From the NCBI GenBank assembly GCA_039024315.1, contig JBCCQN010000044.1, positions 1 through 43,627 on the forward strand: 43,627 nt of DNA. Reading direction: 5' to 3'. Source of the DNA: JBCAWW01 sp039024315. Its GTDB lineage: Bacteria > Bacteroidota > Bacteroidia > J057. The notes under the pieces were generated by a model. It was given only the letters and a program-made list of their open reading frames with translations, did not search any database and was not told where the DNA came from. A program made the position numbers and the translations under genes. The first letter of the stretch is position 1. Every line of letters starts with the position of its first letter. Of this stretch, positions 33,350-42,067 are shown one piece after another.

Positions 33350-36300
33350 TTAGAAGGTGAGTTGAAGATTCACACCGTAGCTCTTAGCATTTGGCATGTT
33401 GAAGTAATCAAGACCGATACCATTAGAAGCACCTGTCAAGTTAGTTTCAGGGTCAATACCTGGGTAGTCAGTTTGCAACCAAAGGTTACGACCATAGACT
33501 GAAACATTAAGTGAACCGATAGGTAGGTTAGCTAGTGCAGAAGAAGGCACAGAGTAGCTAAGTGTCAATTCACGTAGTCGACGCCAAGAAGTATCGTAGA
33601 TACTCATTTCGCCGATACCACCAAATCCGTAGCGTACCCAGTAGATATCACCTAGTCCACCGTCTTCTTTGTAGAGTGCCACTGGAGTAGTATTGGTAGA
33701 ACCATCTTCTTTCACACCGTCAAATACGAAGTTGGTGTTAGTACGCTGTTCACCAGAAGCAGCAGATGTACCGAAGTAATCGATTACTCCACAAGTACCA
33801 CACCACATATCGCCACCTTGACGGATGTCAAAAAGGGCAGAAACGCTAAGCCCTTTGAAAGTAAAGGTGTTACGGACACCAGCTAACCAATCTGGGTTAG
33901 GATCACCAAGCTGCTTAGCAACTGGATCAACAAGTGGCCATCCGTCTTCACCAATGATAGTATTACCTGCATCATCCTTCTGGAAACCGGTACCAAATAG
34001 GGCACTGTAAGGAGCACCTGCGATCGCACGGGCAGAAGTAGAGGTAAATCCAGCTAGGAATACGTTTTCAATACCGTCAGCAAGAGAGTCAACAGTGTTG
34101 GTATACTGAGTGAAGTTTACACTAAGATCCCAAGAGAAATCACCTGCTTTAACTGGAGTTGCGTCAAGTACAATCTCCCAACCTTTGTTAGAGATTTGAC
34201 CAGTATTCTGAATGAAGTTGGTAAAGCCGGTTGGGGCTGGCAACTGTACAGAAAGGATGATATCACGAGAAACAGAGTTGTAGTAAGTTACGTCAAGACC
34301 TAAGCGACCTTGTAGGAACTTCAATTCACCACCTATTTCGAAGGTAGTGGTTGTCTCAGCTCTTAGCTGGTCATTACCCAATACAGTAGAACGCTCAAAT
34401 GCATTCAGACCAAAAGCGGGGAATTGAGTACCACCGATGAAACCATCACCGCCTGCGAAAGCAGAACCGAAGTAGTTTGTGGTAGCGTAGATAGGCGCGT
34501 CATTACCCACCTGACCCCATGATAAACGAACTTTACCATAAGGAAGGATAGGATTGTTTTGCATACCCAAAGCTTCAGTGAAGGCAAAACCTAAACTAGC
34601 AGCAGGGTAGAAGAAAGAGCTGTTGGCTTTTGGTAGAGTAGAAGACCAATCGTTACGTCCAGAAACGTTCACGAAGAGGTAATCTTTGAAGTTAAAGTTA
34701 ACTGTACCAAATACACCTACTAGCTTTCTTTCGCCGAAAGACTCACCAGCAATCACGTCAGTTGCGTTAGAAATGTGGTAGAAGTTCGGAGAGGCCAAAA
34801 CATTACCAGTTGCAGACTGAGTAGTACCGCGAGTGTGGTAGTAGTTATGACCGAGGGTAGCGTTTACACTCAAATTAGAACCAAAGTTCTTATTGAATTG
34901 TAGTAAGAGATCAGAGTTCAAATCACGGCTAGAGCGGAATGACTGATAAACCTGACCTTCACTCCAGTTGTAACCAAATGGAGATGGGTTGATATCAAAG
35001 GCACCTTTGCGACGATCAGTAAAGAAGTCCATACCAAGCTTGTAGCTAAGAGACAACCAAGGAGTGAACTGGTACTTAGCAGAAGCATACCCGATCATAC
35101 GATTTACGTCGTCATTAAATGGGTTTTTGTTGATAGTCCAGTATGGGTTGTCATATACACCCGCACGATAGGAGCGCTGAGATCCGTCAGGTAACTCATA
35201 AGTACCCACAGTTTCAGCAGCATCAAATCCAACCTGACCGTTTCCGTTGTCAAAAGTAGGCGTAGTACGCATCAAACCTAGCATGATACCATCAAGGTTT
35301 GAACCACGCTGGATACGATAACCACCAGACTGAACAAAAGTAGCAGACATACCCACAGTCAATTTCTCAGTCATATCGGCTTCGATACGGGCTTTGAAAG
35401 AATTACGGGCAAAATCCGCAGTTGGTACGATACCAGTACTATACAGACGACCAGCAGATAAGTAGTAGTTTACACGCTGAGTACCACCAGATACAGAAGC
35501 ATTCATGTCAAGGTTTTGACCGTTGACAAAGAAGTCATATGGATCATATGCTTGGGCGGGCACACCATTACCGGTACCTTTGGCAACAAGAGCGCCGTTG
35601 TTGTCATAGGGGTAATCAGTATTTCCATCGTATTCTAGTTCCTCGATTGCTGGCCCCCAGCTAAATCCTTCTGCAGTCTCAGGACCACGATAAGTACCAG
35701 GACGACCTTGAGCGAAAGAGCTCTGACGCTCAGGCATTTTGTTGTACTGATTGATGCTATAACCAGCAGACAAGGTAACTTTGGGTTTGCCAGTAGAACC
35801 AGACTTAGTAGTAATAATGATCGCACCATTTGCAGCGCGAATACCATAAAGTACTGTAGCGGCAGGGCCCTTAAGTACAGTCAATGACGCAATGTCATTG
35901 GGGTTGATGTCGATGGCACGGTTTGACTGGTCAACGCCAGCGGTACCATTACCAGACTCAGAGTTGTCGATGGGCACACCATCAACTACAAATAGCGGAC
36001 TGTTAGATCCGTTGATAGAGGTACTACCACGCACACGAATGTTGGCAGAAGCACCAGGAGAACCAGCAGAACTAGTTACTGTTACACCCGCTACTTTTGA
36101 GCTAAGGGCGTTCACGAGGTTAGTTTCGCGGGCATTTACGATGTCATCAGCTTCGACGTTTTGGATAGAATAACCAAGCTCGCGACGGTTTGTCTCGATA
36201 CCTACGGCTGTTACAACAACCTCATCTAATTCCAATACGTCTTGCTCCATCGCAAGATCAATAGTCGAGCGACCATCGATAGACACTTCTTGCTTTTTCA

Positions 36301-36526
36301 TTCCGACGAATGTAATCACAAGAGTGTTAGCACCTTCGGGTACGGTAAGTTCGTAGCTACCGTCTCTGTCGGTAAACATCCCGATGGTGGTTCCTTTTAC
36401 CAGTACAGCTGCGCCCTCGATAGGTTCACCTGAAGCGCCGTTGCTGACTGTACCGCTGACTGTAGACTGGGCCCATAGAGAGACCGACAGCATACATGCA
36501 GCCAAGAGTAGAATTACTCGTTTCAT
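33350..36526 (-). CDS. SusC/RagA family TonB-dependent outer-membrane transporter, system 1
   Basis: This 1058-residue TonB-linked transporter has a signal peptide (about 1-19, SLWAQ), an N-terminal carboxypeptidase-D regulatory-like domain (about 20-105; GTVSNGASGEPIEGAAVLVKG), a TonB-box region LDEVVVTAVG (about 98-108), a plug domain (RGSTSINGSNSPLFVVDGVP, LKGPAATVLYGIRAANGAI) and a 22-strand beta-barrel ending in an aromatic-terminated strand (VNLQLTF). Together with the SusD-like lid it imports an oligomeric nutrient using proton-motive force through TonB. It is first in a minus-strand operon; its leader has a motif shared with the other susC gene and three TTGACTTG repeats. Substrate cannot be inferred. 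Confidence 0.93.
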   Translation of the reverse strand: MKRVILLLAACMLSVSLWAQSTVSGTVSNGASGEPIEGAAVLVKGTTIGMFTDRDGSYELTVPEGANTLVITFVGMKKQEVSIDGRSTIDLAMEQDVLELDEVVVTAVGIETNRRELGYSIQNVEADDIVNARETNLVNALSSKVAGVTVTSSAGSPGASANIRVRGSTSINGSNSPLFVVDGVPIDNSESGNGTAGVDQSNRAIDINPNDIASLTVLKGPAATVLYGIRAANGAIIITTKSGSTGKPKVTLSAGYSINQYNKMPERQSSFAQGRPGTYRGPETAEGFSWGPAIEELEYDGNTDYPYDNNGALVAKGTGNGVPAQAYDPYDFFVNGQNLDMNASVSGGTQRVNYYLSAGRLYSTGIVPTADFARNSFKARIEADMTEKLTVGMSATFVQSGGYRIQRGSNLDGIMLGLMRTTPTFDNGNGQVGFDAAETVGTYELPDGSQRSYRAGVYDNPYWTINKNPFNDDVNRMIGYASAKYQFTPWLSLSYKLGMDFFTDRRKGAFDINPSPFGYNWSEGQVYQSFRSSRDLNSDLLLQFNKNFGSNLSVNATLGHNYYHTRGTTQSATGNVLASPNFYHISNATDVIAGESFGERKLVGVFGTVNFNFKDYLFVNVSGRNDWSSTLPKANSSFFYPAASLGFAFTEALGMQNNPILPYGKVRLSWGQVGNDAPIYATTNYFGSAFAGGDGFIGGTQFPAFGLNAFERSTVLGNDQLRAETTTTFEIGGELKFLQGRLGLDVTYYNSVSRDIILSVQLPAPTGFTNFIQNTGQISNKGWEIVLDATPVKAGDFSWDLSVNFTQYTNTVDSLADGIENVFLAGFTSTSARAIAGAPYSALFGTGFQKDDAGNTIIGEDGWPLVDPVAKQLGDPNPDWLAGVRNTFTFKGLSVSALFDIRQGGDMWCGTCGVIDYFGTSAASGEQRTNTNFVFDGVKEDGSTNTTPVALYKEDGGLGDIYWVRYGFGGIGEMSIYDTSWRRLRELTLSYSVPSSALANLPIGSLNVSVYGRNLWLQTDYPGIDPETNLTGASNGIGLDYFNMPNAKSYGVNLQLTF

Positions 36527-36544
36527 GTAGTAAAGGCTTATAGT

Positions 36545-36657
36545 TTGACTTGTAGTTAAGAAATAAGAAAAGAACGATTTTGACTTGTTGACTTGAAACA
36601 GGGAATGTGACTAATAGACCCTGTTTATGTTACCTTAACTTAAATTGTTAAGCGAAA
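36545..36657 (-). promoter_or_regulatory. Promoter/leader of susC system 1 with shared motif, dyad and triple direct repeat
   Basis: On the minus strand TTTCGCTTAAC (36657-36647), 20 nt, then AAACAGGG (36626-36619) mirrors TTTTGCTAAC, 20 nt, AAACAGGG upstream of the other susC. AAACAGGG also forms an exact 8-bp dyad with CCCTGTTT 15 nt downstream (36596-36626). TTGACTTG (plus-strand reading) occurs at 36545-36552, 36580-36587 and 36588-36595, the last two in exact tandem. Probable promoter plus structured 5' leader; regulator unknown. Confidence 0.55.
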
Positions 36658-36963
36658 GTTGCTTTGTTAGAGAAAATAATCAAAGTTTTCCCCAACTTTT
36701 TTTCATAAATCTCGTAAAGGGCGCGTTTTGTTTTGTATACCTAAAAGCATACTTCGTCTTAGCTACTTTTTTGCAGCTTGTCCCTACAGAAAGGGTAGGT
36801 TTTTCGACATGGATAGAGCTTAAGTCAATCGGAAAGGATAGGAGGGTGTTTAGGAAACTTGCCGGTCGAACAAAAGCTATTTTTTGCCACAAGCTAGTGT
36901 TGTAACGTTAAGTAAAATTAGAATCTTATTAGTTTTTCTGCAACAGATAGTTAATTTTTCATA

Positions 36964-37001
36964 TAAAAAAAGTCCTCTACCTTCAATGAAGATAGAGGAC
37001 T
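36964..37001 (-). terminator. Intrinsic terminator of the second SusCD operon
   Basis: AGTCCTCTA (36971-36979) pairs with TAGAGGACT (36993-37001), extended inward by CTTC/GAAG after one mismatch, with a 3-nt loop. On the minus strand it is followed by seven T. It lies 50 nt after the susD stop. Confidence 0.92.
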
Positions 37002-37051
37002 CTAAGATTTATGAAATAGTCTCTAAGACTTATTCAAAATCACATAAAATA

Positions 37052-38533
37052 CTAGTAACCAGGGTTTTGTACTAGACTTGAATTTGCATCAATATCGCGC
37101 TGTGGTACAGGCCATACCAAAGCATCAGCACCAGTTGAGGTACCTTTAACATTAACACCAATACGGTTCAAATCATGAAAACGGTTACCTTCAAAGGCTA
37201 GTTCTACTCGGCGCTCCAGAATGATAGCATCTAAAAGTTCCTGAGCATTAGCAAAATCCCCCGCTTCATAATTTACGTAAGTGGCGGCATCAACAGCGGC
37301 CCCGGCACCATCAGTAGCACGGAAAGCACGAGTACGAACTTGATTTAGCAAAGCAATGGCATCAGCATCAACTTGATCCCCTACTCTAACCAGTGCTTCT
37401 GCACGCATGAGTAAGAATTCCGCGAGGCGGTAAATTGGAGCATCGTCGTCATTATTTACAAATCCGTCATACTTCTCGATGTTAACTCCACCCGTTTCAG
37501 TGAATGTACCCCCATCAGAAGTCAAAGTAGAGAGACGAAGGTCAACTAGAGATACGCCATCACCATCAGCCGCAGCTTGCTGGTCCGTAGTAATTAACGC
37601 ACCAAAACCGTTGTTCATCAAGTCCATTGAAACTACAACATCACCGCCACGTCCATCGATATGGTGGAAAGTAGGGAGTGAACCGTTTACCCCAGGATTG
37701 TCCTGCGAAGTATGGCTAGTTACAAAAATAGCTTCGGTATTACTCTCGTTAGTGAAGAACTCCTTTGGTTCATCAGTCAAAGCAAATGGTCCAGCAATGA
37801 TTTCTGCGGCAAGACTAGAAGCCTCCGCATACTCACCTTTCTGGAAGGCGATTTCAGCTAGATAAGCTTTAGCAGCCCAAGAAGTAGCAAAGCCAACTCC
37901 GTTAGACTCAGGCAATAGACCTTCGGCTGTGGTCAAATCGCTAACAGCTTGCGCATAGATAGCTTCGACAGAAGCACGAGCTGGGAACAAGTCAGCATTA
38001 CCAAGAGCCGTACTAGCGGTTACTAACGGTACTGCAGGATCAGAAGAAGAGCTGCTACCAAATGGCTTACCAAAGAAGCGTACCATTTCAAAGTAAGCAG
38101 CGCCACGTAAAAATAAGGCCTCGCCTCGGATACGAGGTCCAGCAGTAGCGATATCTCCATCATCTACATTGTCAATAGACTCAAGGATCAAGTTTGCATC
38201 ATTAATAACGCGAAAACCGTTGGCCCAAAGACCTAACACCTCACCATTTGTAGGATCAACTGCTTGGTTAGATACATCTACAAATGAAGGGAAAGAACCT
38301 CTCCAATCACCATTGTCAGCAATGATATCTGGAGACATGCTCAAATTACAACCTGCAAAGTCAGAGTGCTGGAAAGCATTATAAGCGCCAACCAATGCAG
38401 TTTCAAGGTCAGTTGTAGTTTGGTAAACCCCATCCAGTGGCAAAGACTGTTGTGGGCTCTCATCAAGGAGACCTTCGCAGCCAAATGCAAATACTACGAG
38501 GGCCCCAAGGATATATTTTGTGATATTCTTCAT
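37052..38533 (-). CDS. RagB/SusD family outer-membrane lipoprotein, system 2
   Basis: This 493-residue lipoprotein has lipobox Cys19 (FAFGC). It is a classical RagB/SusD protein, a different branch from the SusD-like_2 copies of system 1: the N-terminal LLDESPQQSLPLDGVYQTTTDL and ALVGAYNAFQ segments, TPR-like helices (RGEALFLRGAAYFEMVRFFG), and C-terminal YRLAEFLLMRAEALVRVGD, LNQVRTRA and ILERRVELAFEGNRFHDLNR motifs. It forms the lid of the SusC encoded 35 nt upstream and binds the imported ligand. A strong terminator follows 50 nt after the stop. The absence of adjacent enzymes leaves the substrate open. Confidence 0.93.
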   Translation of the reverse strand: MKNITKYILGALVVFAFGCEGLLDESPQQSLPLDGVYQTTTDLETALVGAYNAFQHSDFAGCNLSMSPDIIADNGDWRGSFPSFVDVSNQAVDPTNGEVLGLWANGFRVINDANLILESIDNVDDGDIATAGPRIRGEALFLRGAAYFEMVRFFGKPFGSSSSSDPAVPLVTASTALGNADLFPARASVEAIYAQAVSDLTTAEGLLPESNGVGFATSWAAKAYLAEIAFQKGEYAEASSLAAEIIAGPFALTDEPKEFFTNESNTEAIFVTSHTSQDNPGVNGSLPTFHHIDGRGGDVVVSMDLMNNGFGALITTDQQAAADGDGVSLVDLRLSTLTSDGGTFTETGGVNIEKYDGFVNNDDDAPIYRLAEFLLMRAEALVRVGDQVDADAIALLNQVRTRAFRATDGAGAAVDAATYVNYEAGDFANAQELLDAIILERRVELAFEGNRFHDLNRIGVNVKGTSTGADALVWPVPQRDIDANSSLVQNPGY

Positions 38534-38568
38534 TGTTATCTGAATTAATACTTAAAGGTTGAAGCTTC

Positions 38569-41500
38569 TTAGAATCCTAGGTTGAAACCTGCAGTGATCG
38601 TACGAGACTGAGGACGGCTAAAGAAGATATCGCCAGAACGTGCAGTACCAACAGCCTGTCCACTCGCTTCAGGATCAAGTCCAGTGAAATTGGTGAATGT
38701 CAATAGGTTTTGGCCCATAACAAATACACGGAGATCAACAGGACCTAGTACATTAGGTGCAAAGTTGTAAGCTAATGTAGCAGTCTTAAGACGTAGGTAA
38801 GAAGCATCTTCTAGATAACGAGTAGAGTGTTGGCTACCATTGGTAGTAAATAAACGTGCTTCAGGAACATCAGTAACGGTGTTTTCTGGAGTCCAAGCGT
38901 TTAGCATGCGCACATCTTGGTTCCACACACTAGACATATTGTTCATGATGAAACGTCCTTCGTTACGATAGATCTCGTTTCCAACACTATACTGGAAGAA
39001 AGCAGTCAATTCAAGTCCTTTGTAAGTGAAAGTATTTACAAATCCACCAAAGTAATCTGGGAATGGGCTGCCCGCGATGATACGGTTAGCAGTAGAATAA
39101 GCACTAGTTGCTTCGCCTTGGTTTCCTTCAGCGTCTAGCTCATAAAACAATGCATCACCATTAGCTTCGTCAACACCGGCGTACTCTACTAGGTAGAACG
39201 CACCTAACTCTTCACCAACACGGTAGATCTGACGACCAACTAAGATATCATCTGGCTCCCCGTCGCCATCGTTATCGGCCAAGGAAGTTACTTCATTGTC
39301 AATAGTGGCAATGTTTACAGATAGATTCCAGCTAAAGTCGTTGGTTTTCACGATATCAGCAGCAAGCTCGATTTCGAAACCAGCGTTACGTACACTACCT
39401 ACATTTTGTAGTGCCACTGGATTAGGACTTGCAGTTTGGCTCGCAGAAGTAGCAATACCTGTAGATAGTGGCTGAGGTACGTTCAACAAGAGATCGGTAG
39501 TATTCTTGTTATAGTATCCGATAGTACCATTGATGCGGTTGAATAATTCAAACTCCAAAGCAAGATCCAACTGAGTAGTGGTTTCCCAACGTAGGTTAGG
39601 GTTCTCAACGGAAGAAAGCTCGTATCCAGGTAGACCAGCATAGTCGCGACCAAAGGCCACCAAACCACGAGAAGCAAAGTTGCCAATCTCAGCATTACCA
39701 GTCTGTCCTAAGCTACCACGGATTTTCAAGAATGAAATCGCATTGTTGCCTTGGAGGAAGCTTTCTTCAGAAATCGTCCAACCAGCCGAAACTGCAGGGA
39801 AGAATCCGTAACGGTTTTCTGCACCGAAACGAGAAGAACCATTGTAGCTACCAATAAAAGATAGAAGGTAGCGATTGTTGAAAGAGTAGTTTACCCGTAG
39901 GAAGTTGTTCTGGAAAGCATAAGAAGTTCCAGAGCCACCACCAGCAGTAATCTCAGCTGCAGAGTTCAACGTTTTCAAACGGTCATCTGCAAAGGTGTTA
40001 CCCGATACGTTAAGGTTAACAACATCAACACGCTGGAAAGCAGAACCTAAAGTGGCTTGTAAGCCGTGTAGACCGAAAGTACGGTTGTAGGTAAAGAAAT
40101 TTGCCCAGTTAATGTTCAAGTTGGCATTACTGATTGCGTTAGCTGCACCGATTGGGAAACCATCAGTAGTGTAAGAGGCTTGCTTACCAGTCTGAGTAAC
40201 TTGGATAGAAGCAGCGCCTAATTCTGAACGGAAAGTCAAATCTTTAGAAAGCTTTACGTCAGCAAAGGTGTTTACCAATAGCTGAGTTGTGACCAGCTTG
40301 ATATCCTGTCCTTCGATATTTCCAAGAGGAGTACCGGCAAATTGACCACGGCCATTTTCTGGACGCTCAAAAGAAAGCTCACCATTATCGTCTCTCGCAT
40401 TTACATGAGGGAAGTAAAGTGCTCCATAAGTAAACGGAGAAGCAACATTGTTATCCTCGTTCTGACGATTGTTCTCAGTACGAGATGGGTTCAAAGTCAT
40501 CCCAACAGTAAGGCGATCATTTACTCTTTGGTTGATATTAGCGCGGAAAGAGTAACGCTTTAGGTTGGTAGAAACTACATAACCATCTTCATCACGGTAA
40601 GTACCAGAGATAAAGTATGAAGTATTCGCATCACCACCAGAAGCACTCGCACTCACTTCCTGTAAAAACCCACGTTGGGTAACAAGGTCAATCCAATCAG
40701 AGTAAGGCTGCTGACCTTCAGTCAACAATTCGTTACCGATAACTGTATCCTGAAATCCTTGGGTGTACCAGTCAGAACGCTGAAATCCACGAGCAGCAGC
40801 CCATGCTTCACCCGCTTGGTTCCATAGCTGAGCGTACTGCTCACCATCTAGGATATCATAAACCGCAGTAGCATCAGAGAAACCGCCATAGTAGTTGATT
40901 TCAACTCTAGAGCGTCCACCTTGACCGGACTTGGTTGTGATCAAGACCACACCATTAGATGCACGTGCACCATAAATTGCAGTTGCAGCAGCGTCTTTTA
41001 AGATTTCTACTGAGGCAATTTCTGTTGGGTTGATGTTGATCAATGGGTTGGTACCAGGGCCCCCTAGAGCTGTACCTTGGATACCATCTAAAGGCACCCC
41101 ATCGATCACGTATAGTGGCTGGTTACTAGCGTTGATGGAGGCAATTCCGCGTACGCGAACGTTTACCCCTGCACCTAGAGTACCAGAGTTAGCTGTGATA
41201 TTGACACCAGCGACACGACCCTGTAGGGCTCCTTCAAAGCTAGAAACTGCTACGTTTTTGATTTCGTCAGAACCTACTTTTGCGATAGAACTGGTAAGAT
41301 CACGGCGCTTTTGACTACCATAACCAGTTACGATTACCTCGTCAAGCGTAACGTCCGCATCTGTCATTGTTACATTGACAGTAGAACGGCCATCAATGGC
41401 AACTTCTTGGTTTTGCTTTCCAACAAAGGAAAACACCAAGATTTCACCACCCTCTGGCACTCTTAAGGAGTAGCTACCGCTTTCATTGGTAAACATCCCC

Positions 41501-41640
41501 ACGGTAGTACCTTTTACATTTACCGAGGCACCTTCGATGCCATTGCCATCGGCATCCGAGACTGTGCCGGATACGGTAGATTGTGCCCAAGCAGAGTAGC
41601 TAAATAGGCAGACTACCAGTAAAAAAAACAGTCGTTTCAT
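38569..41640 (-). CDS. SusC/RagA family TonB-dependent outer-membrane transporter, system 2
   Basis: This transporter has about 1023 residues. Signal peptide about 1-20 (YSAWAQ); carboxypeptidase-D regulatory-like domain (GTVSDADGNGIEGASVNVKG); TonB-box region LDEVIVTGYG near residue 100; plug with RGIASINASNQPLYVIDGVP and LKDAAATAIYGARASNGVV; large beta-barrel ending TITAGFNLGF. It pairs with the RagB/SusD lid downstream. Two starts lie 6 nt apart (41646 MYMKRLF or 41640 MKRLF). The latter is preferred because it matches the MKR start of the other susC and puts the shared AAACAGGG leader motif at nearly the same distance (92-99 versus 93-100 nt). The two susC proteins are similar at the N-terminus but clearly distinct in the barrel. 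Confidence 0.93.
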   Translation of the reverse strand: MKRLFFLLVVCLFSYSAWAQSTVSGTVSDADGNGIEGASVNVKGTTVGMFTNESGSYSLRVPEGGEILVFSFVGKQNQEVAIDGRSTVNVTMTDADVTLDEVIVTGYGSQKRRDLTSSIAKVGSDEIKNVAVSSFEGALQGRVAGVNITANSGTLGAGVNVRVRGIASINASNQPLYVIDGVPLDGIQGTALGGPGTNPLININPTEIASVEILKDAAATAIYGARASNGVVLITTKSGQGGRSRVEINYYGGFSDATAVYDILDGEQYAQLWNQAGEAWAAARGFQRSDWYTQGFQDTVIGNELLTEGQQPYSDWIDLVTQRGFLQEVSASASGGDANTSYFISGTYRDEDGYVVSTNLKRYSFRANINQRVNDRLTVGMTLNPSRTENNRQNEDNNVASPFTYGALYFPHVNARDDNGELSFERPENGRGQFAGTPLGNIEGQDIKLVTTQLLVNTFADVKLSKDLTFRSELGAASIQVTQTGKQASYTTDGFPIGAANAISNANLNINWANFFTYNRTFGLHGLQATLGSAFQRVDVVNLNVSGNTFADDRLKTLNSAAEITAGGGSGTSYAFQNNFLRVNYSFNNRYLLSFIGSYNGSSRFGAENRYGFFPAVSAGWTISEESFLQGNNAISFLKIRGSLGQTGNAEIGNFASRGLVAFGRDYAGLPGYELSSVENPNLRWETTTQLDLALEFELFNRINGTIGYYNKNTTDLLLNVPQPLSTGIATSASQTASPNPVALQNVGSVRNAGFEIELAADIVKTNDFSWNLSVNIATIDNEVTSLADNDGDGEPDDILVGRQIYRVGEELGAFYLVEYAGVDEANGDALFYELDAEGNQGEATSAYSTANRIIAGSPFPDYFGGFVNTFTYKGLELTAFFQYSVGNEIYRNEGRFIMNNMSSVWNQDVRMLNAWTPENTVTDVPEARLFTTNGSQHSTRYLEDASYLRLKTATLAYNFAPNVLGPVDLRVFVMGQNLLTFTNFTGLDPEASGQAVGTARSGDIFFSRPQSRTITAGFNLGF

Positions 41641-41675
41641 GTACATAATAGTAATTTGAATTAGATAAAATTAGC

Positions 41676-41769
41676 TGTTAGCAGAAAGAACGTTAGATCA
41701 TTCCAGACTATGGATTTAGCAATTTTTACAGCCCTGTTTCTGCTAACAAACTATCGTTAGTTAGCAAAA
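41676..41769 (-). promoter_or_regulatory. Promoter/leader of susC system 2 with shared motif and long dyad
   Basis: TGTTAGCAGAAA (41676-41687) and TTTCTGCTAACA (41737-41748) are exact 12-bp inverted repeats 49 bp apart. The second overlaps CCCTGTTT (41732-41739), which on the minus strand is the AAACAGGG motif also found before the other susC. TTTTGCTAAC (minus strand, 41769-41760) lies 20 nt further upstream, again as in the other susC. Promoter plus structured leader is the likely reading. Confidence 0.55.
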
Positions 41770-42022
41770 ATTGGCGCATAAAAAATCTGGCCCTCAAATA
41801 GAAGGAATGGATCAAAATTGGTTGAGTGTAGCTAAAATATGCCCTATTCAGGCTTAGAAGTGATTTTTGACTTAAGTTGGAGTTTTGGAGTTAGTTAGCG
41901 TTTATTATTTGTGTATTAGATGAACTTGTTTTAAAGGAAGTTGTTTTCGGTACATTATCGTAAGTTTAAGTAAATAGGTTGGCTAGCCTAAGAAAACTTA
42001 TCTCATTCTAATGAGGATTCCG

Positions 42023-42030
42023 TATATTTG
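42023..42030 (+). promoter_or_regulatory. Bacteroidota-type -7 promoter box of accD
   Basis: TATATTTG fits the Bacteroidota -7 consensus TAnnTTTG exactly and lies 37 nt before the accD start. No good -33 TTG was found at the expected spacing. Confidence 0.55.
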
Positions 42031-42067
42031 TGAAGCAATATGAAATGATCGTTTAGGATTTATTGAT

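Larger units (their letters stand above)
36527..37051. other. Intergenic region between the two SusCD systems
   Basis: These 525 bp hold, from right to left, the terminator of the second SusCD operon (36964-37001) and the promoter and leader of susC system 1 (about 36527-36660). The middle (about 36660-36960) is AT-rich with no credible gene: short open frames on both strands overlap each other and have no family character. A small CCTAC/GTAGG hairpin with a T-run (about 36784-36804) is present without an obvious gene to serve. Confidence 0.6.
41647..42067. other. Divergent intergenic region between susC system 2 and accD
   Basis: No gene is seen in these 421 bp. They contain the susC promoter and leader (41676-41769) and the accD promoter (42023-42030). 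In between lies an AT-rich segment with the small palindrome GGCTAGCC near 41983. Confidence 0.6.

Noticed and set aside
36645..36905. Overlapping short frames on both strands between the two SusCD systems
   Set aside because: They overlap each other in opposite directions, show no domains, and the plus-strand one begins inside the susC promoter motif.
28577..41646. Calling the SusCD cluster a polysaccharide utilisation locus
   Set aside because: No glycoside hydrolase, lyase, sulfatase or dedicated regulator is present in the window.
41976..41992. TTGGCTAGCCTAA as a DtxR-type operator before accD
   Set aside because: Only the 8-bp core is palindromic, and no metal link exists for accD.
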